A stretch of DNA of 64,000 nt from Tragulus kanchil (GCA_022376925.1 JAIOJX010000027.1:19113471-19177470), one strand, 5' to 3'. Positions 43,409 to 55,226 are shown, numbered from the stretch's first letter. Notes: a model not told the origin generated them from the letters alone. A program made the numbers and translations.

Positions 43409-44499
43409 TTTAACTAAAGCTATCTCTTCACTAACACTGGTTTGAGTAGGATAATCAGAAAATGAAGGACTGGGCTCACTGAACAGGGCACTTTAGGTTG
43501 GTTCTTATATACACTGGCTTTTGAGATCTATCTCATGAAAAGCAAGACACAAATCCCCAGATTTATGGGGGTTTTGGAATATTTTAAAATTTAATGCTTT
43601 CAAGAATGAGTTTCTGCTGACTTCCTGAACTGAAGGCTCCATGCTCCTTCACCCATCCCAACTCCAAACTTCATGACCTATCATTAGTTTACTTAGGGCC
43701 AAACAATTAAAAATGGCAACAATTAATGTATTGCACTATGCTTTATGACCACATCAATTATCAGACCTGTCTCTGATTCAGAGATGTTAAACAAATGTAG
43801 GGAAAAAGTCCATCCTGGAATCCATAAAGAATATTTACTTTTTTTTCAACCTGATATGTCTAGATATTGAATCAACGAGGTGGGTCAGCAAGTCGGCTAG
43901 AGTGGGCTAGAGAGTGTTTAATTCTGGACTTAAAATTTTATTGGAGGGAACTTCCACCCTCCAGGGTGATCATGAGGATGGAATATGTGTCTTAGAAGGA
44001 TTTTGAGGGCATAAAACTATTTCTGTTTTCCACAAGTGGGATGATGAAGGTCCCTGTCAAGTCTTGTTCATTTTCTGATGATTTCTGGGAAGGGAAAGAT
44101 CAGAGATACTCAATAAAATCACAGAATTTTTGTACTTTCTTCACTTTAATTTATTTACCAATATTTTCAAGACTGCTAATGCTAAAAACAGGTCTTCACG
44201 ATCAAAGGAAATAATCTGTGAAAACTCTCTTATAGCCACAAAAGTTAACGTCCCATTCTGCTAAGATCAACTCACCAAAGGCGATTGCTACTGTTGCGGC
44301 TCTGTTGCCTGTGTGCTTGCTGATGGCCTAAATAAATTCTTGTCAAGGAGAAGTAACTGACACATCACCAGCTCCCTCTCATATTTTCTAAGTCTGGCCC
44401 CCTTATGAATCAGCCGCAAGTCACTTGCTCAAATTCCCTGCAGGCCCATACAGACATGGCCCCATCCTTCCTCCTCTGGGAGAACCGGCTTCCAGCTAC
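43409..44499. other. AT-rich unique DNA, no gene recognised
   Basis: Short frames only. No repeat family or splice-bounded segment was recognised. Confidence 0.45.
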
Positions 44500-44760
44500 C
44501 CCATGACTGCAGAGGCCCTTTAATTGGCTGCCTGATAAATGACACACTGTATTCTTTTTATTGGGATAATTCCCAGGCACCTGATTGGCCCCATGGAAAT
44601 GACAGTTACCGGAGGATTACGGGCTGGGCTGGAGTCCTGCCTATTAACCGACGCAGGTGGGACTGGGATTTGTCAGCCTAAATTTCCTTCCGCATTCATC
44701 TTTGTTGTTGTTAGCAGACTTCTGGCTCACATCAAGAGGTTCAAAGTGAATTCTTAAGCA
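44500..44760. promoter_or_regulatory. Candidate conserved non-coding element
   Basis: CCTTTAATTGGCTGCCTGAT, TTTTATTGGGATAATTCCCA, CACCTGATTGGCCCCATGGA, AATGACAGTTACC, GGAGGATTACGGGC and CATCTTTGTTGTTGTTAGC place homeobox, PBX-like TGATTGGC, MEIS-like TGACAG, OTX-like GGATTA and SOX-like CTTTGTTGTT cores within 250 bases free of repeats. This is compatible with an enhancer; no conservation data are available. Confidence 0.3.
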
Positions 44761-45879
44761 TGCCCCAAGCCCAAAACTTGACTTTTCTCCTAGGCAATGT
44801 CGTTACAGTCAACATAGAGCAGGGAGACTTCACAACGTTATCCCCAAGAATCAAGGTCCCAAAGCTGATAATGAAGGAAAACTCAGCTTTGAAGACACTG
44901 GGAGAGAGAATGTAATTATTTAAGCATTCGGATCGCTAGACACGGAATTCCCAAGGTCAAAGGACTGGGTCACCGCGAGACAGTTCCAAAGGAGCGACCC
45001 AATCTTGGCATCTCCTTTCAGGTCATGTGCTTGGTAAAGACCTTTTTCTTCTTCCTCTGGGACAAGCAGAAATTCACTCATCAGGAGTTAAGAGCTTTTT
45101 GCCCATATGCTTAGCCAGATTGTGGCCTGTTTTTCTCCCATTTCTGAGATAAACCGATTGACACATCTTACTGCAGTGTATTACGCACCATCCTTTTTTT
45201 CCCTAAGCCTATCGTATCTACTTTGCCTTCCAGCAACTGACAAGATCACTTTTACATGCATGCATGAAGGGCAGCTAAAATCTGGCAAGAAGTTATAAGT
45301 GAGCTTTTTTTTTTTTTTTAACTTTTTCCACTTGGAGGAGGATCACTTTGAACTATTTCCACAGCTCCCTTTAAAACATTCGTGTGGGGGCTTGGTCGTG
45401 ACAAACTCAGTGAGCCTAGTACACACTCTCTTTGAGTGTGTGCGGCTCATCTGGGTCACCCCCCAGTCCCTAGTGTGTCCTCATGGTACATGAGGCCACC
45501 AATACCTTGTCAAGTGCTCCTCCCTTCTGTGGGACTGTTTCATCACTCCAGGGAGGCAAAACACTATTGTGAGGAAAGAACGTTACATTACACATTGAAG
45601 AAAACAGATTCTTAAGGAAAATGGGGGAAAGAGCCAAACGGGACGGACGCCCACTCAGTAATATTTTTGTGCTCCAGTCAATCTCCCTTTTGACACTTAA
45701 TTTCTTCCATTTCACAGAGTCCCCATGACTATTTAAACTAGTCAGAGTTCTTAACTGCAGCTCCTCGTCCGGGCTGCTCTCTTTCAATACTACTGAAGTT
45801 CAAAAGTAGTTCTTGCCACTTCGATTCACCTGACCCCTTCCTTCTAGTCAGATTTGAGACTGCTGTTCAGCATAAGGTT
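44761..45879. other. Unique DNA, no gene recognised
   Basis: Contains a nuclear-receptor-like CCAAGGTCAAAGG near 44952 and a T-run at about 45307-45319. Frames are short, and the 105-codon frame at 45470-45787 (minus) shows no domain. Confidence 0.45.
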
Positions 45880-46047
45880 GAGAGCAAGAGGAGAAAGGGA
45901 CGACAGGATGAGACAGCTGGATGGCATCACGGACTCAATGGACGGGAGTCTGAGCGAATTCAGGGAGACGGGGAAGGACGGGGAAGCCCCGCAGGCTGCG
46001 GCCCATGGGGTGGCAGGGAGTCGAACACGACTGAGCGACCACAACAA
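45880..46047 (+). mobile_element. BovB (RTE) 3'-end fragment
   Basis: GGAGAAAGGGACGACAGGAT, ATGGCATCACGGACTCAATG, GCGAATTCAGGGAGACGGGG and CGAACACGACTGAGCGACCA match the 3' end of BovB. The translated frame (MRQLDGITDSMDGSLSEFRE) resembles the C-terminus of the BovB ORF2 product. The rest of the LINE is absent (5' truncation). Confidence 0.8.
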
Positions 46048-46296
46048 GAGGCAAGAGAGCACCCTGATCAAACACATCTGCAGCATTACAAGAAAAACGA
46101 TACATCACGAGCTAGCTCGTAGTTTCACAGTTTCTTCTTTTTCCTAAGTATCCCTGCTTCCTCCATTCATACCTAGTTTCTTTGAAGACCTTTAATTCTC
46201 CAATTCCCCTTTTTCCTGGAAACCTCTGACTCCAGCAAACAGAGAGCTCGACCTCCTTCTGCATGTGATTCTTCCACAGCTGTAATTAGATGCTGG

Positions 46297-46538
46297 TATA
46301 AACGTTACCGGGCTTCCCAGGGGGCTCAGATGCTGAAGAATCTGCCTGCAACGCGGGAGACCTGGCTTCAGCCCCTGGGTCAAGAAGACTCCCTGCAGAA
46401 GTGATGGCAACCCACCTAGTATTCTTGCCCGGGAAATCCCATGGCTGGAGGAGCCTCCCGGACTACCCTTCACAGGGTCGCAAAGAGTTGGAGACGACTG
46501 AGCAACCAACACTTTCCTTTCTCTCTTCATAAACATTA
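46297..46538 (+). mobile_element. Bov-tA SINE with probable target-site duplication
   Basis: The element starts GGGCTTCCCAGGGGGCTCAG and includes GCTTCAGCCCCTGGGTCAAG (degenerate B box), GTATTCTTGCCCGGGAAATC and GGGTCGCAAAGAGTTGGAGA, then a CTTTCCTTTCTCTCTT tail. ATAAACGTTA (46297-46306) and ATAAACATTA (46529-46538) are a likely 10-base target duplicate with one mismatch. Confidence 0.85.
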
Positions 46539-46611
46539 TAACGAGCTCTCCTCTCTTTTCCGCTGTTCTGTTCTCCGCCAGTGTAACAAACTGTTTATAC
46601 GTTCTTACAAG

Positions 46612-46745
46612 GTGGAGGGAATGGAGTTGGGAAGATCAGAGGTCAAATGTTTCTCTGCCATTTTCTAACTGTGTGTGACTCTAAACAGCCTATCGTTTCA
46701 GAACTGCTTCTCTGTTCTGTAAAAAAGCAATAGCGATAACAAAGA
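46612..46745 (+). mobile_element. Probable MIR fragment
   Basis: GGTCAAATGTTTCTCTGCCA, TTTTCTAACTGTGTGTGACT and TGCTTCTCTGTTCTGTAAAA follow the 5' and central MIR consensus, strongly diverged. Confidence 0.5.
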
Positions 46746-47166
46746 TGGCCTTTCAGGAGTATAGTCAGGAGCTAAGGAGGTTGCTGCAGGGAGCGCGCGG
46801 GTGGCGTGTGGCCCCCAGAGTCCCTGCAGCCCCGGCGGGCTCCGCGCCGCCACAGCCGGCTCTGGACTGATGTTGCTGCAGACATGGTCTCCCCCACCCT
46901 CCCTCTCTCCCCAGGAACCTGTCCAGCTTAAAGGTAGCCTGAGCCTCTGTAAGTCAAGCTCCTGGTAAGGAGACGTGTGTTGTTATCTTGAGGGGTGCTG
47001 CAGGCGTCGCTCTGCCTTCAGCCGCGGACAGGGTGGGCGGAGAAGCCCCCGAGTGGAGATCCAGCCCCTGGCAGCCACTTCGGAGCACAAGGGCTGAAGA
47101 AGTAACCTAACGTGGGGCTACACACTGACAGCAGGCTGCAAGCTTTTCCTCCCAGTGGTAAAGTCG
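46746..47166. other. GC-rich unique DNA
   Basis: GGGAGCGCGCGGGTGGCGTG and CGGCGGGCTCCGCGCCGCCA (46790-46860) are CpG-rich, but the patch is short. No splice signal with an open segment was recognised. Confidence 0.45.
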
Positions 47167-47219
47167 TCGAGGGTCGGGTGCAGAGGAGAGGCCTGTGAGA
47201 CACGATAGAGCAGCTCCAA

Positions 47220-47400
47220 GACCCAGCTGGTGGAGCGCACGCCTGCGGCCGGACCCGCGGCCTTCCCCAGCCCGGGTCCCCTCCCCGCTCCGCGCTGCGC
47301 TCTGCGCTTGGGCAGGTTTTCTCCCAGGCGCCTCTAGAGGGCAGGGTCACCCTCCTCCAGCTCCCAGCCCGGGGCCGGGGCACACACGGGCCGGAAAGGC
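47220..47400. other. Small GC-rich, CpG-containing patch
   Basis: GAGCGCACGCCTGCGGCCGG, GGTCCCCTCCCCGCTCCGCG and CCAGCCCGGGGCCGGGGCAC. It is only about 180 bases, so below usual CpG-island length. It contains the CTCF-like site at 47331. The pair 13 duplicate is at about 48312-48492. Confidence 0.5.
47331..47344 (+). promoter_or_regulatory. CTCF-like motif
   Basis: CCTCTAGAGGGCAG fits the CTCF core CCNCNAGRKGGCRS (third base T instead of A). It lies in a GC-rich non-repeat patch. The same motif at 48423-48436 is the pair 13 duplicate, so it should not be counted as a CTCF tandem. Confidence 0.42.
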
Positions 47401-47949
47401 AGACTCTTCCATGCCGCAGCAGGACTCAAGGCATTCGAAATTTAGTTGCAACCATTTTTTTTTTTTTTTAATCAGTTGCAAATAATTTAGAACCAATGAC
47501 GAACTAATTAACCCCAGCACCCAACACTTATAAGGCAGCCACGGTTCCTGCTGGCACGATTCTACAACTGGATGTGAAGAATACGAAATGCATCGCCACT
47601 CTCCAAGTGTCACGAGCTGGCCTCTCTACACTTAGGGCAACTGGGAGCGTGATTTAAGCACATGCTGTTTTATTGAAAAGAAATGCACTCTGTCTCATTC
47701 AGAAAAGGGTGTTAAAACCTGTATCCTTATTTGATAACTGCATTTAGAATTTTTAAATTTTAGTGTGCAGTGTTCTAATTTTCTGGGACAAATTCAGTTT
47801 CCATATCACTGCTTCCTATGTGTCTTTAAATTGTATCATTTCTTTTCACTCCTACATGCACAGAAACCTCACTATAACTTTAATCACTGAACATGTATAC
47901 CTAGTATAGCTAACCTTATGCTAAACTGAACAAATGTCCTCCCTAAGCC

Positions 47950-48080
47950 AGGTTTATCATTTATAAAAAATAATATCGATACATTTCTCATGTGGCTGTT
48001 CCGAGAACAAAATAAGACCATCCATGTGAAGCACTTAGCACAAGGCAGGCACCCAGTAAGTACCAGCTATTTTTACAGAA
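47950..48080 (+). mobile_element. MIR fragment
   Basis: GAACAAAATAAGACCATCCA, TGTGAAGCACTTAGCACAAG and CAGGCACCCAGTAAGTACCA match the MIR 3' half. Repeated at 49042-49172 by pair 13. Confidence 0.65.
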
Positions 48081-48195
48081 GACACGAAACTTGGTGGCGC
48101 AGTACTCTTAAACCTTTTAACAAGATGTGGCTTTCATCCAAAGAGGCATATGATTCTCATTACCCTAATGTGTGGGGTGTCATTTACGGATTTCT

Positions 48196-48258
48196 TTCTT
48201 AGTCGCTCAGTCGTGTCTGACTCTTTGTGACCCCAGGGACTGTGGCCCGCCAGGCTCC
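48196..48258 (-). mobile_element. Bov-tA fragment cut by a duplication junction
   Basis: TTTCTTAGTCGCTCAGTCGT to GGCCCGCCAGGCTCC is the start of the Bov-tA seen complete at 49289-49491. It ends at the pair 13 join. Confidence 0.88.
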
Positions 48259-49041
48259 TCGAGGGTCGGGTGCAGAGGAGAGGCCTGTGAGACACGATAG
48301 AGCAGCTCCAAGACCCAGCTGGTGGAGCGCACGCCTGCGGCCGGACCCGCGGCCTTCCCCAGCCCGGGTCCCCTCCCCGCTCCGCGCTGCGCTCTGCGCT
48401 TGGGCAGGTTTTCTCCCAGGCGCCTCTAGAGGGCAGGGTCACCCTCCTCCAGCTCCCAGCCCGGGGCCGGGGCACACACGGGCCGGAAAGGCAGACTCTT
48501 CCATGCCGCAGCAGGACTCAAGGCATTCGAAATTTAGTTGCAACCATTTTTTTTTTTTTTTAATCAGTTGCAAATAATTTAGAACCAATGACGAACTAAT
48601 TAACCCCAGCACCCAACACTTATAAGGCAGCCACGGTTCCTGCTGGCACGATTCTACAACTGGATGTGAAGAATACGAAATGCATCGCCACTCTCCAAGT
48701 GTCACGAGCTGGCCTCTCTACACTTAGGGCAACTGGGAGCGTGATTTAAGCACATGCTGTTTTATTGAAAAGAAATGCACTCTGTCTCATTCAGAAAAGG
48801 GTGTTAAAACCTGTATCCTTATTTGATAACTGCATTTAGAATTTTTAAATTTTAGTGTGCAGTGTTCTAATTTTCTGGGACAAATTCAGTTTCCATATCA
48901 CTGCTTCCTATGTGTCTTTAAATTGTATCATTTCTTTTCACTCCTACATGCACAGAAACCTCACTATAACTTTAATCACTGAACATGTATACCTAGTATA
49001 GCTAACCTTATGCTAAACTGAACAAATGTCCTCCCTAAGCC

Positions 49042-49172
49042 AGGTTTATCATTTATAAAAAATAATATCGATACATTTCTCATGTGGCTGTTCCGAGAAC
49101 AAAATAAGACCATCCATGTGAAGCACTTAGCACAAGGCAGGCACCCAGTAAGTACCAGCTATTTTTACAGAA
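49042..49172 (+). mobile_element. MIR fragment, second copy (pair 13)
   Basis: Same as 47950-48080, 1,092 bases downstream. Confidence 0.65.
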
Positions 49173-49288
49173 GACACGAAACTTGGTGGCGCAGTACTCT
49201 TAAACCTTTTAACAAGATGTGGCTTTCATCCAAAGAGGCATATGATTCTCATTACCCTAATGTGTGGGGTGTCATTTACGGATTTCTT

Positions 49289-49491
49289 TCTTAGTCGCTC
49301 AGTCGTGTCTGACTCTTTGTGACCCCAGGGACTGTGGCCCGCCAGGCTCCTCTGTTTGTGGAACTCTCCAGGCAAGAATCCTGGAGTGGGCAGCCATTCC
49401 CTTCTCCAGGGGGTCTTCCAGACTCAGGATCAAATCTGGGTCTTCTGCATTGCAGACAGATTCTTTACCGACTGAGGCACCAGTGAAGCCC
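49289..49491 (-). mobile_element. Bov-tA SINE, full length
   Basis: CTTAGTCGCTCAGTCGTGTC, CTCTCCAGGCAAGAATCCTG, GGATCAAATCTGGGTCTTCT and TTTACCGACTGAGGCACCAG are the reverse complement of a complete Bov-tA. Confidence 0.9.
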
Positions 49492-49590
49492 CTCAGACAC
49501 ATACAGGGGTAGGATTCATCAGGAATGATTTGAGAACTAGAGAAGAGTGGGTCCCATGAGGAACACACACATATACCAACTCACAAATAT

Positions 49591-49891
49591 CTCTCTTGAG
49601 GGCTTCCCTGGTGGTCCAGTAGGTAAGGACACCGCCTTGCAGTGCAGAGGGCGCCGGTTTGATCCCTGGCCTGGGAAGATCCCACGAGCCGCAGAGCGGC
49701 TGGACCGATGTGTCCAACTACCGAGCCGGTGCTCTGGAGTGCATGCGCCCAGAGTCGGTGCTCTGCAGTGAGAGAGGCCACCGCAATGGGAGGCCCACAC
49801 AGGCCAAAGAACAAAGATAAATAGATGAAAGATCAACAGAAGTGCCCCCCCCCAAAAAAAAAAAAATTAAAAAGAAAAAATCCTCTCTTGA
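49591..49891 (+). mobile_element. CHR-type SINE with 9-base target duplication
   Basis: The element at about 49600-49882 has TTCCCTGGTGGTCCAGTAGG, GGTTTGATCCCTGGCCTGGG, TGGGAGGCCCACACAGGCC and a C-run followed by a poly-A tail. CTCTCTTGA flanks it at 49591-49599 and 49883-49891. Confidence 0.9.
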
Positions 49892-50318
49892 TCAACCTGA
49901 ATTGTGTCAGTCAGTGACTAGGAAATGGACAACTGTATAATTCTTTTTAGACTACATTTTAGTAATACCAGTGCCAGTTTATTGATATAGGACTTCTACA
50001 ATTTTTGAACAGAGTGATCTATTTTATCTGGGTAATTTTACCAAATTCAGAGTACCTGCTCATAAAAGAAAGACAGGACCTAAAGATTTGATGGATAAAG
50101 GAGATGAATATCGTCCACGTGTCTTTCTCTGAATCCCACCTGCCTTTCACGAAATGAGATCCGTCCCTGAGACGCGGCTGATGTCACAGAAGACTTGCAA
50201 TCCACACCTCACCCTCATCTCCTCCACCCAGAAAACAAAGAGCGTCCAACTCAAGACGGGAGGCTCCGCAGTCCTCAACACGGCCTCCTCGAGGGCCGGC
50301 AGCCCCTTCACTCAGAGC
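49892..50318. other. Unique DNA, no gene recognised
   Basis: AT-rich at first, then mixed. The 97-codon frame at 50195-50488 runs into pair 14 and has no recognisable domain. Confidence 0.45.
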
Positions 50319-52559
50319 TGACAGCAGACGGACCGGCCGCGGAGGGAGGCAATGTGTCATGCCGGGATCTGTGGTCTCATCTAACGAATGTGCGAAGCTC
50401 CACTTTCCTAAAAGCTTTCCTTTTTCTCACAGGCTTTGACATATACGAGGAATGCAAATCTATACTGTCCTCAGCCACTGGAAACTGAACACAAATGAAG
50501 AGCTGGATGAGCTATCCAGAAAAGAGTCAAGGAACCGAAAAGCACGGACATTCTGATCCAAGGACCCGCAGCTCCGAGCAGAGGGTGTGAGGACCTAACA
50601 CCACTATCTCTCCAGACGGCATTTCTGGTTTCTGATTGTGCCTGTCCAACGTCCCCTCCTGGAAAACAACTCTCTGGGGGCCTCCGTTCCTGTCCTGAGA
50701 GCCGCCTAGCTCCAGTCCAGGCCCCTCTTGCTGCTCTTGGTGAAGACAGACCCATGCAGCCCGCACGCTCGCTGCCCTGTCTTCTGTGGGTGTTCGGGGC
50801 AGGCTTACGTGATCTGTGGCTTTGGCGGCCTGATTCGGGTTTTGCCCTCGAGAAAAACTCTGGTTCTGATGTGTGTATCTAGTAAATGAAGCATGTTAAC
50901 AGCGTAATTGGCACATGGTGGATCATGCTGTAAGCCCAGATCACACGGGTACCTCAGCACTGAGCTGACTTAGAAACGGCACGTTGCCTTTAGCCTCTGG
51001 TGATCCCCTCCCCGCAGCAGCACCCTCCCCCGCCACACACACTGAGTCTCCCCTCCCAGGTGAGATGTGCTGAGGCGAGGTTGTCCGGGTTCTTGATGGC
51101 AGCCTTGGTTCCCAATAAACATAATACACTTACATAATAAAAAACCCGTGGCTGCACCTGAGATGAACATGATTCTCCCCGAGACGATCTCTGCCAGGCT
51201 CCTCCCCCTCCTGGGGGTGCCACTGCTTCAAAGCAGAGACAGGCTCTGGGAGATGTGAGACGATCCACTTCACCCACAGAATACAAAAGTGCCCTTTGTC
51301 AGCCCGGAAGGTAGATCACATGCACACTTGTCCCACTTAAGCTTAGCCTAGAAAATGACTTGTGGAGGACACCTCCAACATCCAGGTCAAAAACTGGAGA
51401 GGAGATGAGTAGAGAGTGCTTTAGAACCCAGGAAAGGCTTTTTGACAGCAGACGGACCGGCGCGGAGGGAGGCAATGTGTCATGCCGGGATCTGTGGTCT
51501 CATCTAACGAATGTCGCTCCACTTTCCTAAAAGCTTTCCTTTTCTCACAGGCTTTGACATATACGAGGAATGCAAATCTATACTGTCCTCAGCCACTGGA
51601 AACTGAACACAAATGAAGAGCTGGATGAGCTATCCAGAAAAGAGTCAAGGAACCGAAAAGCACGGACATTCTGATCCAAGGACCCGCAGCTCCGAGCAGA
51701 GGGTGTGAGGACCTAACACCACTATCTCTCCAGACGGCATTTCTGGTTTCTGATTGTGCCTGTCCAACGTCCCCTCCTGGAAAACAACTCTCTGGGGGCC
51801 TCCGTTCCTGTCCTGAGAGCCGCCTAGCTCCAGTCCAGGCCCCTCTTGCTGCTCTTGGTGAAGACAGACCCATGCAGCCCGCACGCTCGCTGCCCTGTCT
51901 TCTGTGGGTGTTCGGGGCAGGCTTACGTGATCTGTGGCTTTGGCGGCCTGATTCGGGTTTTGCCCTCGAGAAAAACTCTGGTTCTGATGTGTGTATCTAG
52001 TAAATGAAGCATGTTAACAGCGTAATTGGCACATGGTGGATCATGCTGTAAGCCCAGATCACACGGGTACCTCAGCACTGAGCTGACTTAGAAACGGCAC
52101 GTTGCCTTTAGCCTCTGGTGATCCCCTCCCCGCAGCAGCACCCTCCCCCGCCACACACACTGAGTCTCCCCTCCCAGGTGAGATGTGCTGAGGCGAGGTT
52201 GTCCGGGTTCTTGATGGCAGCCTTGGTTCCCAATAAACATAATACACTTACATAATAAAAACCTGTGGCTGCACCTGAGATGAACATGATTCTCCCCGAG
52301 ACGATCTCTGCCAGGCTCCTCCCCCTCCTGGGGGTGCCACTGCTTCAAAGCAGAGACAGGCTCTGGGAGATGTGAGACGATCCACTTCACCCACAGAATA
52401 CAAAAGTGCCCTTTGTCAGCCCGGAAGGTAGATCACATGCACACTTGTCCCACTTAAGCTTAGCCTAGAAAATGACTTGTGGAGGACACCTCCAACATCC
52501 AGGTCAAAAACTGGAGTGGAGATGAGTAGAGAGTGCTTTAGAACCCAGGAAAGGCTTTT
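50319..52559. repeat. Tandem 1.12-kb duplicate, pair 14
   Basis: Copy A 50319-51442 and copy B 51443-52559, joined at TTTTTGA. The first 110 bases of B have several deletions (GACCGGCGCGG against GACCGGCCGCGG; AATGTCGCTCC against AATGTGCGAAGCTCC; one T lost in TTTTTCTC). Near the far end, AAAAAACCCGTGG becomes AAAAACCTGTGG. No known gene or repeat family is inside. Confidence 0.93.
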
Positions 52560-54629
52560 TGAGTGGCAAAGAAACTGTCTGGAGCATGCTAATCAAAGTA
52601 ATTGATCAAGGACCAAAGGAATTCTGGTATTCTGAGAGTGAAACACACATTTTGCAAATCTCAGTCTCAGAGACAGGCTGATGCAGTCAGGCATGTTTCT
52701 CCTAAGGCACCCTGCATCCACAGAAGCGAGCTGTTCTCCCCAGGGTTCAAGTGAAGAAAACCCCGGTTTGCTCAGGAGTGTGGGATTTGTGACTCACAAG
52801 AATTTCAGTCCAAAAAACTGGAAAATCCCTGGGCAATGGAGAGGAGGTCCTGACAGCCTGCTTAGATCACACTGAGTTCTAGAAATACTTTGGCCAAAAG
52901 TCATCCTGACGGGCTGGTGTCACCGTTCTTTAACCTCTCGGCGGTTAACTCTGTGGCTCCTGGCTTTTCAGGCATGATGGTCTATCTCGGGGAATATGTC
53001 ATACGCTTTCCCGTATCTTTAGACTTTTCATTGTCACCTGGAAAACCACACTCTGAAAATGACCTAAATCCCCAAGTAAAGCTAGTACTGAACCAGGCGG
53101 CTCTCATTTTCCCTGTGCATTTACTTCTCGGTCACTGACTGCAGACGTTTGCAGTTAAAGTGAACAAGGCTCGAGGAAAAAAAAACTTGCAGCTGTCTAA
53201 TTCTTTGTAGGGTTTATTATATTATATAGGGACTATATCCCAATATAATAAAACGAGTTGGGTTTATTACATGCTAACAACAACAACACAATCACAAGCT
53301 GGACAGCAATTAGCCTGAAGAGGCATGTGTTTTATCCTTTTACTAGCAAAGCAGTTGTAATTTTATACTCCAGAAAATCTCATTCTTAAGTGACTGAGGT
53401 CGCCTTGCCAAACGGACGCTAATATTGCTCTTAAGGAGAAGGTAAATGTGCTCCCGAGGCCTCGCTGCTGTAAAGGCATGAGGTTTTCAGCTAATACACG
53501 TCTAGAGCTCATGTCTGCCCTGGTGCATGTCTGAAAGCTACAGAACAAACTAGGTGCAACAGTTTTTGAGGAGCCAAAAGGTCAAAAACTGGAGTGGAGA
53601 TGAGTAGAGAGTGCTTTAGAACCCAGGAAAGGCTTTTTGAGTGGCAAAGAAACTGTCTGGAGCATGCTAATCAAAGTAATTGATCAAGGACCAAAGGAAT
53701 TCTGGTATTCTGAGAGTGAAACACACATTTTGCAAATCTCAGTCTCAGAGACAGGCTGATGCAGTCAGGCATGTTTCTCCTAAGGCACCCTGCATCCACA
53801 GAAGCGAGCTGTTTTCCCCAGGGTTCAAGTGAAGAAAACCCCGGGTGGCTCAGGAGTGTGGGATTTGTGACTCACAAGAATTTCAGTCCAAAAAACTGGA
53901 AAATCCCTGGGCAATGGAGAGGAGGTCCTGACAGCCTGCTTAGATCACACTGAGTTCTAGAAATACTTTGGCCAAAAGTCATCCTGACGGGCTGGTGTCA
54001 CCGTTCTTTAACCTCTCGGCGGTTAACTCTGTGGCTCCTGGCTTTTCAGGCATGATGGTCTATCTCGGGAATATGTCATACGCTTTCCCGTATCTTTAGA
54101 CTTTTCATTGTCACCTGGAAAACCACACTCTGAAAATGACCTAAATCCCCAAGTAAAGCTAGTACTGAACCAGGCGGCTCTCATTTTCCCTGTGCATTTA
54201 CTTCTCGGTCACTGACTGCAGACGTTTGCAGTTAAAGTGAACAAGGCTCGAGGAAAAAAAAACTTGCAGCTGTCTAATTCTTTGTAGGGTTTATTATATT
54301 ATATAGGGACTATATCCCAATATAATAAAACGAGTTGGGTTTATTACATGCTAACAACAACAACACAATCACAAGCTGGACAGCAATTAGCCTGAAGAGG
54401 CATGTGTTTTATCCTTTTACTAGCAAAGCAGTTGTAATTTTATACTCCAGAAAATCTCATTCTTAAGTGACTGAGGTCGCCTTGCCAAACGGACGCTAAT
54501 ATTGCTCTTAAGGAGAAGGTAAATGTGCTCCCGAGGCCTCGCTGCTGTAAAGGCATGAGGTTTTCAGCTAATACACGTCTAGAGCTCATGTCTGCCCTGG
54601 TGCATGTCTGAAAGCTACAGAACAAACTG
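52501..54629. repeat. Tandem 1.08-kb duplicate, pair 15
   Basis: Copy A 52501-53551 and copy B 53579-54629, with 27 noisy bases between (AGGTGCAACAGTTTTTGAGG, then AGCCAAA). Small differences: AAAACCCCGGTTTGCTCAGG against AAAACCCCGGGTGGCTCAGG, and one G lost in CTCGGGGAATATG. A 59-base overlap with copy B of pair 14 links the two. Confidence 0.92.
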
Positions 54630-54860
54630 GCCCTTCCTTTCGTGCATGGGCCCATCCTCTAATCTTTCTCTCTCCATCCTTTCTCAAAATTCTCTTCTCT
54701 AGACAGGCTTTATGATGTGCCTTCCTAGGTAGATACACAGATCAATTGTGGCACTTTAAAATCTGCTGTTTGGAAGAGCCGTCCAGAGGTCAACCCTGAA
54801 TATTCACTGAAAGGACTACTGGAAGCTCAAATACTTTAGCCACCGGGCACGAAGAGAAGA

Positions 54861-55068
54861 CTCGTTGGAAAAGACCCTGATGCTAGGAAAGATGGAAGGC
54901 AGAAGGAGAAGGGGGCGGCAGAGGATGAGAGGGTTAGACAGCATCACCGAGGCAGTAAATATCAATCTGAGCAAACTCCGGGAGATGGTGGAGGACAGAG
55001 GAGTCTGGTGTGCGGCAGGCTATGGGGTCACCAGGAGACGAACTGACTTAGCAACTGAACACGACGGA
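54861..55068 (+). mobile_element. BovB (RTE) 3'-end fragment
   Basis: CTCGTTGGAAAAGACCCTGA, GGCGGCAGAGGATGAGAGGG, CAGCATCACCGAGGCAGTAA and CAAACTCCGGGAGATGGTGG match the BovB 3' end. The open frame 54865-55137 retains the sense of the ORF2 C-terminus (LDSITEAVNINLSKLREMVE) but no reverse transcriptase domain. A dead, 5'-truncated insertion. Confidence 0.85.
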
Positions 55069-55226
55069 CATGACTTAGCACCCAAACAACCACAGCACAG
55101 AGGTAAGGCTTTCAGGCCACAGCCAGGGCCCAGCTGAGAGGCAGATTTTCTGAGGTCTGACCCAGGTGGAGCAGTTCTCTGCTGCCAGTTTCTCTCCTCC
55201 GTGATCACATTAAAAAAATCCATGCC

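Larger units (their letters stand above)
47167..49350. repeat. Tandem 1.09-kb duplicate, pair 13
   Basis: Copy A 47167-48258 and copy B 48259-49350, joined at a TC microhomology. The junction falls inside a Bov-tA: GCCCGCCAGGCTCC is followed by TCGAGGGTCGG at the join but by TCTGTTTGTGG at the end of B. Interiors match apart from the poly-T run. Confidence 0.92.

Noticed and set aside
47331..48436. Tandem CTCF sites 1.1 kb apart
   Set aside because: The second site is the pair 13 duplicate of the first.
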